The position numbers and the translations under genes are program-made. From Dyella_A sp050749815 (GTDB lineage Bacteria; Pseudomonadota; Gammaproteobacteria; Xanthomonadales; Rhodanobacteraceae), in the NCBI RefSeq assembly GCF_050749815.1, contig NZ_CP192735.1:3782001-3846000 (forward strand): a stretch of 64,000 bases of DNA. The letters are read 5' to 3'. This document shows positions 29,283 through 37,570 of this stretch, in pieces. Under the pieces are notes generated by a model, which was not told the DNA's origin, made no database searches, and saw only the letters and a list, made by a program, of their open reading frames with translations. Position 1 is the first letter of the stretch. Each line of letters begins with the position of its first letter.

Positions 29283-30098
29283 ATGACCGATTCACTTCAC
29301 CGCCGTCCGCTCAGCCTCACCGGTGCGCTGGTGCGGGTGGGGCTGTTCTGGGCTCTGTCGGTCGCGGTTCTGATCGCTGCTGGCGCGGCCGCGCATGGGC
29401 TGGGTGCCGTTCCTGCCGGGCTGTTCACTGGTGCGATGGCGAGCCTGGGCACGCTTCTATTGAGCCTGGCCTTTTTGCGCCAGGAGGCCCGGCCGCCCGG
29501 GGCTGCTGGACTGGCGCCAGATCGTTTCACGCCCTTGCGGTTCTTGCTGGGGTTGGCCGCGGGACTGGTTCTGCTCGCAGTGCACATGGCGCTGGTGGCC
29601 GCTTATGGGCACGTGCATTGGATGAGGGCTCCGACGCCGCCGTCGCCGTGGCAGGCACTTCTCACGATGGTTGGGTACGTGGCGCTGGCCTGGCGTGAAG
29701 AGCTCGCGTTTCGCGGCTACCCACTGCGCGCGCTCGCCGTGGCAGGCGGGCCGTGGATGGCGCAGATCATCATGGCGGGTCTTTTCGTGGTGGAGCATTG
29801 GCTCGCAGGCAACAACTGGAGCAACGCCATCGTGGGTGCGGGGTTGGGAGCCTTGGTGTTTGGTGCTGCTGCGCTGAGCAGTCGCGGGTTGGCCCTGCCG
29901 TTGGGACTGCACGCGGCATGGAACATCGGCGATTGGATGCGTGGCAACAAGGGCGGCGGCTATTGGGTGGCGTCGGTTGATCCGGGGTACACCGCAGCAG
30001 TGGAACGCTTCGGCCTGATGGCCTATGCCCTGGTCATGGTGATGGCGCTGTCTCTGTTCGAATGGTGGCGTCGTGCGAAGGCGATTGCCGAGCGCTGA
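29283..30098 (+). CDS. CPBP family intramembrane protease
   Basis: 271-residue polytopic membrane protein of the CPBP/Rce1 (Abi) family. The catalytic motif WREELAFRGY has Glu139-Glu140; the second motif is FVVEHW and the third HAAWN (His ~211), all in membrane segments. In this position GLU-GLU-x3-R is the hallmark. Such bacterial proteases handle prenyl-type or bacteriocin-related substrates, or are of unknown role. ATG follows CGGACGTCGCCC, a modest ribosome site. A second, only distantly similar CPBP gene is at 49.2 kb. Confidence 0.85.
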   Translation: MTDSLHRRPLSLTGALVRVGLFWALSVAVLIAAGAAAHGLGAVPAGLFTGAMASLGTLLLSLAFLRQEARPPGAAGLAPDRFTPLRFLLGLAAGLVLLAVHMALVAAYGHVHWMRAPTPPSPWQALLTMVGYVALAWREELAFRGYPLRALAVAGGPWMAQIIMAGLFVVEHWLAGNNWSNAIVGAGLGALVFGAAALSSRGLALPLGLHAAWNIGDWMRGNKGGGYWVASVDPGYTAAVERFGLMAYALVMVMALSLFEWWRRAKAIAER

Positions 30099-30113
30099 CC
30101 ACCATCGTCCGCA

Positions 30114-31454
30114 CTATTCGCGTTCGAGCTCGGGCAGGCGCGTGGAGGCCTGTGGCGCCATCGTGCGCACGATCAGCACCGCCAGCAGCGGAATCGCGAT
30201 GGCGTAGGCGTACTGGGTGCGCGATACGCCGATGCCGAGCGGAAACCAGATGCCGGTGATGCCCAGTTCGCTCAGCTCGTCAGGGAATTGCGCCACGACG
30301 ACCCAGGCGAGCGTGGCGAGCGCGAGAACGCGCATCGTCGCCTCGCGCGCGATGCGCACGGCGATCACGGCGAGCAGGGCCAGTACGCCCAGTCGATCGA
30401 TGCGGGTGAGCACGGCTACCTGCATTGCGCCCCCGGCGATACCGGCTGCCGCCAGGGCCGCAGCCGTGGCGTCGAGCCAGCGCCGGGGACGCGGGCACCA
30501 GCGATTCCACGCGATGGCCCACGCGCTGAAGCCCAGCGGCGCCAGCACGATGTTCATCCACCCCACGTAGGCGGGCAGGCTGAGCAGATCGGTCCAGGCG
30601 TAGGTGGCGTTCTCCAGACGCTTCAGCGCCGAGAGCACCAGCGCGACGGCGACCATGCCGAGGAAGCCCGGATGGCCGCTGCGCCGACGCCAGGCGAGCG
30701 CCAGGCCGGCAAGCGCGAACATGGCCAGCGGCTCGACCAGATCCACGATGTAGCCGGCGACGGTGCGCCACCATTGCACGCGATACAGCGCGTCTGCCAC
30801 CGGGCGCGGCGCGAGGATCGGCGCAATGTGCATGCCGCCGCCGTCGGCGCTGGCCGGGATGCCCGGTTGCATGTACGCGCGGATGGCGAGCACGCCGCGG
30901 TGGCCGGCTGCGTCGGCGGGCAACGCGTAGCGCAACGGGCGGACGCCGACGACACGCGGCGCCGTGCCGAGGCGACCCGAACCGCCCAGCCGAACGCCGT
31001 TCCAGTAGAGCTCGTAGCCATCATCCAAAGCGGTAGGGCCAAGCACCTCCCATGCGCGATCGCCGGCGGGCACGTCCACGGTGCGCCGATACCACGCATA
31101 GCCCTGGTAACCGGGATGGCCGTGTGCCATCCATCCACCGACATAGCCGGGCAGCCCCACATCGCCATCGTGGCTGCCGGGCGGGGCGGTGAGGTCGAGC
31201 GTCTCCCAACCGCGCTCGTCGATGCCAGGCACTTCCCAGCCCGGGTCGTCGCCGATGTGGAACTTCCACGGGCCATCGAGCGTGATGGCCGCCGCGCGCA
31301 GCGCGGCCGGGTCGGGGCGACCGCCCACCGCCAGGGCGGCGATCACGATGGCCAACAGCAGGGCGGTCACGATGACGACGCCGACGAGCAGCGCGCGCTG
31401 CCTCGTGCGCGAGCTTACTGGTGCCGACGGAGATGCTGTTGCCGCGTTCGTCAT
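30114..31454 (-). CDS. Membrane protein with periplasmic jelly-roll-like domain
   Basis: 446 residues. One membrane anchor (residues ~21-44), a ~170-residue periplasmic domain that reads like a carbohydrate-binding jelly roll (LDGPWKFHIGDD, YAWYRRTVDVP, DDGYELYWNGVRLGGSG, the pattern seen in GH2-type sugar-binding and 7TMR-DISM sensor domains), then seven or eight membrane segments to the end. No histidine kinase, GGDEF or other output domain follows, which is what one would expect for a 7TM-DISM receptor. Start supported by GGAG eight bases ahead. Could be a receptor that lost its output domain or a partner for a separate signalling protein. Confidence 0.7.
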   Translation of the reverse strand: MTNAATASPSAPVSSRTRQRALLVGVVIVTALLLAIVIAALAVGGRPDPAALRAAAITLDGPWKFHIGDDPGWEVPGIDERGWETLDLTAPPGSHDGDVGLPGYVGGWMAHGHPGYQGYAWYRRTVDVPAGDRAWEVLGPTALDDGYELYWNGVRLGGSGRLGTAPRVVGVRPLRYALPADAAGHRGVLAIRAYMQPGIPASADGGGMHIAPILAPRPVADALYRVQWWRTVAGYIVDLVEPLAMFALAGLALAWRRRSGHPGFLGMVAVALVLSALKRLENATYAWTDLLSLPAYVGWMNIVLAPLGFSAWAIAWNRWCPRPRRWLDATAAALAAAGIAGGAMQVAVLTRIDRLGVLALLAVIAVRIAREATMRVLALATLAWVVVAQFPDELSELGITGIWFPLGIGVSRTQYAYAIAIPLLAVLIVRTMAPQASTRLPELERE

Positions 31455-31658
31455 GATCGGTGCTCCGGGTCACGCGTCGAAGAAACCATGGGCGGGGGCA
31501 GGATAGACATGCGGCAGCCGGCGGACGAAAGCGTGGCGTTCGGAAGACCGACCCGCCGGAGTCAGTGCCGTGGGTTCAAGCGGCCGCTGCCGCGCTTCGC
31601 GCCGCCGGCGTCGATCGAAGCCGCTGCCGGTGCGCCACGAGCGATCGAGTGATGGCGC

Positions 31659-32093
31659 TCAGGTCGGCGGCGGGAACCACAGCGTGGCGATCTTGCCGTC
31701 GCGCACTTCGTACACGGCGAGCGAGTCGGGCGCGTGTTTGCCGGGCGGCAGTCCGCGCACGTGTTCGAGGTCGATGACCACCGGGCCGTTGACCACGCGC
31801 TTGAGGATGTCGACGCCGAAACCCTTGGGCACCTGGCCGAGAAACGCGAACGCCTGCTTGAGTGCGGCCTGGCCCTTGCGCTCGGGGCGCTTGCCGCTGA
31901 GGTCGATGACGCGGGCATCGTCGGCGTAGCAGGCGGTGAACGCCGCCAGGTCGTGCGCGTTGTAGGCATCCACCTGGGCCTGCACCACCTCGGCCGGGCT
32001 GGATGTCGCGCTGGTGTTTCCGCAGGCGGCCGCAGCCGGGAGCGAAGCGCTCGCCAGCAACGCGGCCAGAAGGACGGTTCGTGGGGAGGTCAT
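31659..32093 (-). CDS. Exported NTF2-like (SnoaL/DUF4440-type) protein
   Basis: 144-residue protein with a signal peptide (MTSPRTVLLAALLASASLPAAAAC; the Cys could be a weak lipobox) and a NTF2-like cone fold: VVQAQVDAYNAHDLAAFTACYADDARVIDLSG, a helix with GQAALKQAFAFLG and C-terminal strands ending ALVYEVRDGKIATLWFPPPT-like sequence (AVYEVRDGKIATLWF). GGAG precedes ATG 32093. Members are isomerase-like or purely ligand-binding; I cannot say which. Sits 93 bp downstream of the flavodoxin-like gene on the same strand. Confidence 0.8.
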   Translation of the reverse strand: MTSPRTVLLAALLASASLPAAAACGNTSATSSPAEVVQAQVDAYNAHDLAAFTACYADDARVIDLSGKRPERKGQAALKQAFAFLGQVPKGFGVDILKRVVNGPVVIDLEHVRGLPPGKHAPDSLAVYEVRDGKIATLWFPPPT

Positions 32094-32186
32094 GCCGGCT
32101 CCAGGAGCGTCGCGCACGGGCGCATGAGCACCCGATGCTAGGCCGCAGCACGCGCCCACGCATCCCCCAGAAGCCATGCGGCGGGG

Positions 32187-32804
32187 CTATTCCCGCGCCG
32201 GCCCGGGAGCGGGGTACGGGCGCTCGTGCAGCAGTCCGGCCAAGTGGGCGGCGTTGCAGGTCAGGGTCTGGATGGCGCTGGCCACGGCCTTGGGCGTCCG
32301 CTTAAGGTCGACGTAGTTCTTGCTGCTCATCGCCTCGCCCACCCAGTAGGCGGAGCTACCGGCGGGAATGGTGAAGCCGACATCCGCGAGTGCCTGATAC
32401 AGCTCGGCGGTGACGTGGTGCGCGCCGTCCTCGTTGCCCACCACGCCGACCACCGCCACCTTGCCGAAGGTGGGGTAGCGGCCGTCGTCGTCGATCTCCC
32501 CGAGTACCGCGTCGAGACGCTCGAGTACGCGCTTGACCACCGAGCTGGGCTGGCCCATCCAGATCGGGGTGGCCAGCACCAGGATCTGCGCCTGGTCGAT
32601 GCGCTTGCGCAGCGCGGGCCAGGCGTCGCCCAGGCCCTCGTCGGTCTTCACGCCGGGCAGGATGTCGTGATTGACCGCGCGCTCGCTGGACGTCTGCACG
32701 CCGTAGCCTTCGAGCGCGTGCAGCAGCTGGTCGAGCAGCTTCTGGGTGGATGAGGGCTCATCGCCGCGCTTGAGCGTGCAGTTGAGACCGAAGGCACTAA
32801 GCAT
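32187..32804 (-). CDS. Flavodoxin-like NAD(P)H-dependent reductase
   Basis: 205-residue FMN-binding protein of the NADPH-dependent FMN reductase/flavodoxin_2-like group. GLNCTLKRGDEPSSTQKLL is the phosphate-binding loop region, ILVLATPIWMGQPSSVVKRVLERL the P-x-W/Y-x-G flavin loop, and VVGVVGNEDGAHHVTAELYQAL the second flavin contact. ATG 32804 follows CAGGAGCTCCC. Cytosolic; likely reduces quinones or azo-type acceptors. Lies upstream of the NTF2-like gene and may be co-transcribed. Confidence 0.85.
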   Translation of the reverse strand: MLSAFGLNCTLKRGDEPSSTQKLLDQLLHALEGYGVQTSSERAVNHDILPGVKTDEGLGDAWPALRKRIDQAQILVLATPIWMGQPSSVVKRVLERLDAVLGEIDDDGRYPTFGKVAVVGVVGNEDGAHHVTAELYQALADVGFTIPAGSSAYWVGEAMSSKNYVDLKRTPKAVASAIQTLTCNAAHLAGLLHERPYPAPGPARE

Positions 32805-33001
32805 GGGAGCTCCTGAAGGCAGACCGGATCGCGAGTGTGTCGGGCGCGGTGTCGAGCCAGGGTCCATGGCGCGGGCATGCCGCGTTCACAGGCAGGGCAC
32901 GCCGTGCCGCGCCGGCGCATGCTTGCGGCGCCACTGACTCGCACTGACCGCCGTCGGCGCTACCATCGCCGCACCCGATGACTGGCCGATGGAGCCGACC
33001 T

Positions 33002-33520
33002 ATGACCGACGAGATGAAGCGCTGCCCGGCCTGCGCCGAGTTGATCCAGGCGGCAGCACGCAAATGCCGCTACTGCGGCACGGACATCGAGGCCTACGAA
33101 AGCGCGCATGAGGCAAGCGTGGAACAGACGCTGTTCGCCGGCCATCCAAAGGTGATCTATACCTTCAGTCAATACGTGCTGGTGGTATGCACGCTCGGCT
33201 TGGCGCTGCTGGTGTACTGGCTGCGCAGCCTGAGCCTCACCTTCACCATCACCACCCAGCGCGTGCGCGTGGAGCGCGGCCTGTTCTCCAAGGCGCAGGA
33301 CAACGTGGAGCTGTTCCGCATCGACCACTTCGACATTCTCAAGCCGCTGGGCATGCGCCTGCTCGGCTTGTGCCGCGTCACGCTGCATTCCTCCGACGAG
33401 GAAATGCCGGTAGTGAACCTCTACGGCATTCCCGGCCTGGAAGCGATGGCCGACACCCTGCGCGAATGCTCGCTGCGCGAGCGCACCCGCCGCCGCGTGT
33501 TGCCGATGGAGCATATGTAG
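33002..33520 (+). CDS. Zinc-ribbon plus bPH2 membrane protein
   Basis: 172 residues. An N-terminal zinc ribbon (CPAC at residues 7-10 and CRYC at 20-23) is followed by one membrane stretch (YVLVVCTLGLALLVYWL, ~55-72) and a bacterial PH domain of the DUF304/bPH_2 type (LTFTITTQRVRVERGLFSK, VELFRIDHFDI, RVTLHSSDEEMPVVNLYGI). GGAG stands six bases before the ATG. Probably inner-membrane anchored with the PH domain in the cytoplasm; no partner nearby. Function unknown for this architecture. Confidence 0.8.
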   Translation: MTDEMKRCPACAELIQAAARKCRYCGTDIEAYESAHEASVEQTLFAGHPKVIYTFSQYVLVVCTLGLALLVYWLRSLSLTFTITTQRVRVERGLFSKAQDNVELFRIDHFDILKPLGMRLLGLCRVTLHSSDEEMPVVNLYGIPGLEAMADTLRECSLRERTRRRVLPMEHM

Positions 33521-33561
33521 GTTGGAGGGGCGGAAGGCTTCGGCGAACACTTTCTACTCCG

Positions 33562-33734
33562 TCATTCGGCACTCATCATGGTGCGCGGCGGCCCGGGTTC
33601 GTTGTTGATGTGGGTGAAGTGGCCAAGCAAGGGTGCACCGACCGCCAGCGGCACCAGCACGATCAACGCGACGCTGTCCCGATCAGGTTCTGTACGCGCT
33701 CGTGGGGTACGAACTGGCGTAGCCGCGGCTTCAT
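33562..33734 (-). pseudogene. Small membrane protein gene interrupted by a 1-base shift
   Basis: ATG at 33734 overlaps the stop of the lipoprotein gene (ATGA). The frame reads MKPRLRQFVPHERVQNLIG and then stops after TASR; at the GGG run (33680-33678) adding one G continues as DSVALIVLVPLAVGAPLLGHF and on to a stop at 33562, giving a 57-residue protein with one clear membrane span. High third-position GC on both sides of the break supports real coding. Either a sequencing/assembly slip, a disabled gene, or frameshifted expression. Confidence 0.55.
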
Positions 33735-34588
33735 GGCATCTTGTCCATGGCAATGCCGGAGGGGCGGTTGAAGACGCCGTTGTCGAAGCGCGTACCGACA
33801 GTCATCTTCTGCGTCGACAGGTACCGGCCGTCGCCGCCGTCGGCGGGCTGGGCCGACAGCACGATGCCTTGGAGACGCGAGAGCACGAGGCTGTACGGTC
33901 CATTGCTGACGGTGGTGTCGAGTCCCCACTTCGTGCCGCCGGTCCACACGCACATATCGATCAACGCGTCGCGCATCTGTCGGCACGGTTGTCCGGCTTC
34001 TCGGCGCTGTCCCGCGTCCTGGGCCATGAGATCGCTCTGGCCCCGCTGCTTCAGCTGGGCTGCCACGGCTGCCTTGAGGTCGTCGTCGGGTGGTGCCTCG
34101 GTCTGCTCCGCTTCGCTGCGTTCGAGGCGAATGTTGCTGTCGACACTGCCGGTGTGTCGGTCCAGGTCGATCGCCTGCGCGCCGTCGGGGCCGACAATCC
34201 ACAGTTTGGTGTGGTGCACGGGCGAGAACAGGCACAGCTGCCGGGTGTCATAGCTCCAGTCGTCCTGGCGCACGGCCATCCGGTCGCCTTCGTACCAGGT
34301 CTCTACATAGGTTCGGCCGAGTTTGCCGACCGTATCGCCATCCAACGGCTTGAGCGGCACGCTGAGCTTGCTGCAGGCGGTTAGCGCCTTGCGGTAGAGC
34401 TGTTCGAGCACCGGCTTGCCATCTTTCAGGTCGAACAAGGTCTGCTGGATGTGGATCGGCGGCGTATCGCTTGCGGAGCTGGTCTGCGCGTCGTCGGCTT
34501 GGCCATTGCTTCCGCCGTGTGCCTCCCCGGAACAGGCAGTCAGCACGAATGGCAGGAGCAGCAGGGGAAACAGGTTCTGTCGGGTCAT
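33731..34588 (-). CDS. Predicted lipoprotein, function unknown
   Basis: 285-residue lipoprotein: MTRQNLFPLLLLPFVLTAC with a clean LTAC lipobox at residue 19, followed by a Gly/Ser/Asp-rich tether to about residue 50. The body contains four Cys residues (e.g. TACSKL, LCLFSP, QPCRQM, DMCVW) suited to disulphides and a YVETWYEGDRMAVRQDDWSY segment; no known domain recognised. ATG 34588 overlaps the stop of the upstream 64-codon frame and its own stop overlaps the next small ORF, so it is the intact central gene of a tightly coupled set. Confidence 0.75.
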   Translation of the reverse strand: MTRQNLFPLLLLPFVLTACSGEAHGGSNGQADDAQTSSASDTPPIHIQQTLFDLKDGKPVLEQLYRKALTACSKLSVPLKPLDGDTVGKLGRTYVETWYEGDRMAVRQDDWSYDTRQLCLFSPVHHTKLWIVGPDGAQAIDLDRHTGSVDSNIRLERSEAEQTEAPPDDDLKAAVAAQLKQRGQSDLMAQDAGQRREAGQPCRQMRDALIDMCVWTGGTKWGLDTTVSNGPYSLVLSRLQGIVLSAQPADGGDGRYLSTQKMTVGTRFDNGVFNRPSGIAMDKMP

Positions 34589-34780
34589 GGAGCCTTCGTT
34601 CTTCGGTGAATGTTCGCCTTGGACACAGGAGTGACGGCGCCGGGCGAAGCCGCGACCTTCTGGCGTACTAGGTGCCCCGTGTCGACCAGGCGCGCCTGGT
34701 CGTCTGGGCTGATCAGTTTGCTGTGCTCGCGCCGTGATTCGGCCAGGTTGGGGAACAGGCTGCGCCGAAAGCCCTTTCAT
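34585..34780 (-). pseudogene. 64-codon ORF with a 1-base shift near its start
   Basis: ATG at 34780 reads ATGAAAGGG; removing one G from that run (34774-34772) gives a continuous 64-residue frame, MKGFRRSLFPNLAESRREHS...ANIHRRTKAP, ending in a TGA that overlaps the ATG of the lipoprotein gene. Third-position GC is high in this frame and not in the other two. Basic, soluble-looking, no motif. Coupled spacing argues that the frame is or was real. Confidence 0.4.
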
Positions 34781-34867
34781 CGTCGAGATCTTCTCAGAGG
34801 CGCAGGGCGGGAGATCGCAGGCGAGCGTCCGGTCGCAGTGGGCCCTTTTCCTGGGGCGGACGTTCGA

Positions 34868-35045
34868 CTATCGAGACATCGGTCCCATGTCCTCCATGCC
34901 TCTTGCTGCGCCCACACGACGGAGATCAAGCTCCTCCTCAGTCCATTCGGTACTGACGGAATCTAGGGGGCATGGGCGCCAAGTTGGTGAAGGTCGGCGC
35001 GATTGAATGCGAAACCTTGGCCGGCTTCACAGTACGGACGTTTTT
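34868..35045 (-). pseudogene. 3' remnant of a frameshifted coding sequence
   Basis: Minus-strand text from about 35045 reads RTVKPAKVSHSIAPTFTNLAP in one frame with strong third-position GC bias; dropping one C from the CCCCC run near 34972-34976 joins it to LDSVSTEWTEEELDLRRVGAA and on to a TAG at 34870-34868. No good start is visible upstream (a stop lies near 35052). I do not recognise the protein. Confidence 0.35.
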
Positions 35046-35052
35046 GCGTAAG

Positions 35053-35458
35053 AAGTTTTCTTAGTGCCGTGCATCGTTGACCACGCGCAGCGTGTATCAG
35101 ACGGCCCAACCGCGTTGAACGAGTGAACTGATCATTCCTCTTTCCGAGCCCCAGCCGCAGCGCCGTCCCGGTAAGGTGTGCGCTCCGCTGCCAAAGGGAG
35201 AGGCATGGGTCGCATCTGATCGCTCGTCCTGACGCTTCCTGCTCGCAGCGCCGCCGGTGCGCAAGCGGACGACATTCCTTGTAGTCACGCTCATCCTATT
35301 ATTTCGCTTCGCCGGCTCGACGATCCGTGGCCATCAGCAGCAGGGTGACGGTACCGCCGCATTGCCGTTCGATCGCGCGGCCGCCGGCAAGGCCAGGAAC
35401 CGTCGCGTCGAACTGGTCGAACAGTAAGCTCCCTTTTCCATCCGCACGAGGAATCACG
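35053..35458. other. Non-coding stretch ahead of the exported 177-aa protein
   Basis: About 400 bp with no convincing gene. A minus-strand 65-codon frame (35097-35294) has no ribosome site and poor coding bias. TAAGAA-GTT-TTCTTA near 35050 is a small inverted repeat. The last 60 bases carry the leader of the next gene. Confidence 0.4.
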
Positions 35459-35992
35459 ATGCGACAAACCCGCATGCTCCTGCTCCCCACGCTCCTGGCC
35501 GTGCTGTTGTCTGCTACCTCGGGCGCGGCGTTCGCCGCTGATGCGCCGTCGGCGGCGGACATCGCGGCGATGCGCAGCTTCACGCTGGATGAGACGTTTC
35601 TTCAGCACTACATGGACGCCAGCGACGACATCGCTCGCGATCCCTGCCGGCTTGGCATGATCGATCTGTTGAAGGGCGGTGACTCGTTCACCTCGATCGA
35701 CCAGGCGGCCGCGCATTACGACGCGCAGCCGGGCGTGCACGCGATGCTGGCAAGCCACGACCTGACGGCGCGCGAGATGGTGTTGGGCATGATGACCCTC
35801 ACCAGTGCCGCTGTGCAGGACATGCGCAAGCAGCATCCGCAGGCGATGGCCGAGGGCGGCCTGCCGGTGAGTTCGGCCAACATGGCGTTCTACGAGGCGC
35901 ACAAGGCCCAGATCCATCAGCACATGCAGTCGGTCGCACGCGAGCAGTTGAAAGCCAACGGCGGCAAGCTTCCCGCCTGCCTGGCCGAATGA
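35459..35992 (+). CDS. Exported protein of unknown function
   Basis: 177-residue protein with a Sec signal peptide (MRQTRMLLLPTLLAVLLSATSGAAFA, cleavage before ADAPS). The mature part is helical and Met/His/Ala-rich: FTLDETFLQHYMDASDDIARDPCRLGMIDLLKGG, MMTLTSAAVQDMRKQHP, HKAQIHQHMQSVAREQL. Two Cys could form a disulphide. AGGA lies nine bases ahead of the ATG. The stop overlaps an ATG in the next frame (AATGACC), but the following gene probably starts 24 bases later, so the two genes are co-transcribed. Periplasmic; no family recognised. Confidence 0.75.
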   Translation: MRQTRMLLLPTLLAVLLSATSGAAFAADAPSAADIAAMRSFTLDETFLQHYMDASDDIARDPCRLGMIDLLKGGDSFTSIDQAAAHYDAQPGVHAMLASHDLTAREMVLGMMTLTSAAVQDMRKQHPQAMAEGGLPVSSANMAFYEAHKAQIHQHMQSVAREQLKANGGKLPACLAE

Positions 35993-36012
35993 CCCGGGCG
36001 ACGGAGACAGTC

Positions 36013-36711
36013 ATGAGCGACGACCTGCAATTCGCGGACAACTTCCGCGACCTCAGCATCCAGTCCGGCACCGGCGCCGGCTTCCAGTTCGAGTTCTACT
36101 GCGAATGCTGCAACGACACCTGGCGCTCGCCGTTCGAGCCGTACAAGAGCGGCCGCGCCTCTGGCTGGATGCAGGAAGCCAGCGGCCTGCTCGGCAATCT
36201 GCTCGGCGGTGTCGGTTACAGCGTCGACAACGCCGTGGACGGGCTGGCGCGGGCCGGTTGGGGTACGGCGCGCGACGACGCGTTCCGGCACGCGATCGAC
36301 GCGGCCAAGCGGCATTTCCACCGCTGTGCGCAATGCCACAACTATGCCTGCGATCGCTGCTGGAGCGACGACGCCGGACTGTGCCAGCGCTGTGCTCCGG
36401 ATCTGGCCGCGAGCGTCCAGGTCGCGAGGCAGGAAGGCCGCCGCGAGACGGCGATGGAGCGGGCCCGTGAGGTCGGCGCGGGCCTCGGCGCCGGCGTCGA
36501 TGTCACCACCTCGCACCAGCTGGTCTGTCCGGCGTGCCACGCGGAGACACGCGGGGCCAAGTTCTGTCCGCAGTGCGGCCATCGCCTCGCCGTGGCCGCC
36601 TCGTGCGGCGGCTGTCATGCCGAGTTGCCGGCCGGCAGCCGTTTCTGTCCGGAGTGCGGCAAGCCCACCGGGGCGATGGATCCACCCGGCATGCCGCCGC
36701 CGCCGCGCTGA
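36013..36711 (+). CDS. Multi-zinc-ribbon protein
   Basis: 232-residue cytoplasmic protein with four to five CxxC pairs: CECC (~residue 30), CAQC...CDRCW...CQRC (~105-130), CPAC...CPQC (~170-190) and CGGC...CPEC (~200-220), the last two being double-zinc-ribbon repeats; a Gly-rich segment GLLGNLLGGVGYSVDNAVDG lies between. ATG 36013 follows CGGAGACAGTC. C terminus is Pro-rich (GMPPPPR). Such ribbons usually mediate protein contacts. Follows the exported 177-aa protein by 20 bp. Confidence 0.75.
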   Translation: MSDDLQFADNFRDLSIQSGTGAGFQFEFYCECCNDTWRSPFEPYKSGRASGWMQEASGLLGNLLGGVGYSVDNAVDGLARAGWGTARDDAFRHAIDAAKRHFHRCAQCHNYACDRCWSDDAGLCQRCAPDLAASVQVARQEGRRETAMERAREVGAGLGAGVDVTTSHQLVCPACHAETRGAKFCPQCGHRLAVAASCGGCHAELPAGSRFCPECGKPTGAMDPPGMPPPPR

Positions 36712-36884
36712 AACGTTCCGCCGCCACCCTCGGCATCCTGCCCGGGCACCGCAGGCGCGACCAGATCGGCGGGGACTTTGCGCACTGCTCCTTGAGAACC
36801 ATCCGGATCGGACCCGGCCCGCTGCAGCGTGTGCTGCCAGTGGCACCGGGCCGGTCCACCCATCCGGCGTCAAGGAGTGTCGAG

Positions 36885-37412
36885 GTGATTTATCTGTGCG
36901 AACGCGAGATCGGCTTCGATGCCGTCGAGATCGGCTTTCCTTCCGTGCTGGGCTGTCGGGCGATCGTGCTGGTGACGAACAACGGACTGTTCGGCTATCA
37001 CCTCAACGGCAATCTGAGCCTGGCCAAGCGGACGGCGCTGGTCAATTTCATCACCACCCACTTGCACGGTAACGGCTTTCGTACCCTGTACGCGGCTTCG
37101 GCCGGGGCCGGGCTCGCCGCCGACCACAATGAGCTGCGCGACATTGCCGCGGCGTTGGGCTACACCGGATCGATCTACTGGGCCAGCCTGCCGCCGGGCG
37201 GTTCGGTCTACGTGCATTTCCAGGACATCGACCACAACACCTGTGCGATCACCTCGCGCGCCTGGAACGATGCGGTGGACAACGTGCCGGGCAACAAGGC
37301 GGCCTACGTCGCGGGCCCCGATCGCGCGGTGGCCAACGGCGGGGCGAACGCAAACATGTTCATCAACGCGAGCACCGCGGGCCTGAAGGCGGTCTACCCC
37401 ACGAAGCTGTGA
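36885..37412 (+). CDS. Hypothetical protein, 175 residues
   Basis: Protein not recognised. GTG 36885 is chosen because AAGGAG lies ten bases ahead and coding text begins there; the upstream open frame is out-of-phase shadow. The sequence is mixed alpha/beta: IYLCEREIGFDAVEIGFPSVLGCRAIVLVTNNGLFGYHLNG, then ITTHLHGNGFRTLYAASAGAG and YTGSIYWASLPPGGSVYVHFQD. No signal peptide or membrane span. The strand-helix pattern with HGNGF resembles cytoplasmic effector-type or chemotaxis-like folds but this is speculative. Confidence 0.7.
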   Translation: MIYLCEREIGFDAVEIGFPSVLGCRAIVLVTNNGLFGYHLNGNLSLAKRTALVNFITTHLHGNGFRTLYAASAGAGLAADHNELRDIAAALGYTGSIYWASLPPGGSVYVHFQDIDHNTCAITSRAWNDAVDNVPGNKAAYVAGPDRAVANGGANANMFINASTAGLKAVYPTKL

Positions 37413-37426
37413 TGCGAGGAGGTCGC

Positions 37427-37453
37427 CGCTGGCGGGCGCATCGCCCGCCAGCG
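37427..37453. terminator. GC-rich hairpin
   Basis: CGCTGGCGGGC (37427-37437) pairs perfectly with GCCCGCCAGCG (37443-37453), 14 bp after the stop of the 175-aa gene. No T-run follows. Probable 3' end of that transcript. Confidence 0.5.
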
Positions 37454-37570
37454 CGGCTTGGGTGAGGCCGGTCGCGCTTTCGTGCGCGGGATGGTCGACG
37501 CGGCGGCGCTTTCACTGCACTCTTCTCCCGGCGCCATCCGGCGCGCAAAGGGGAGCTGCGTAAGTGAAGT

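Noticed and set aside
35097..35294. 65-codon minus-strand ORF
   Set aside because: No ribosome site, mixed codon bias and no protein-like pattern.
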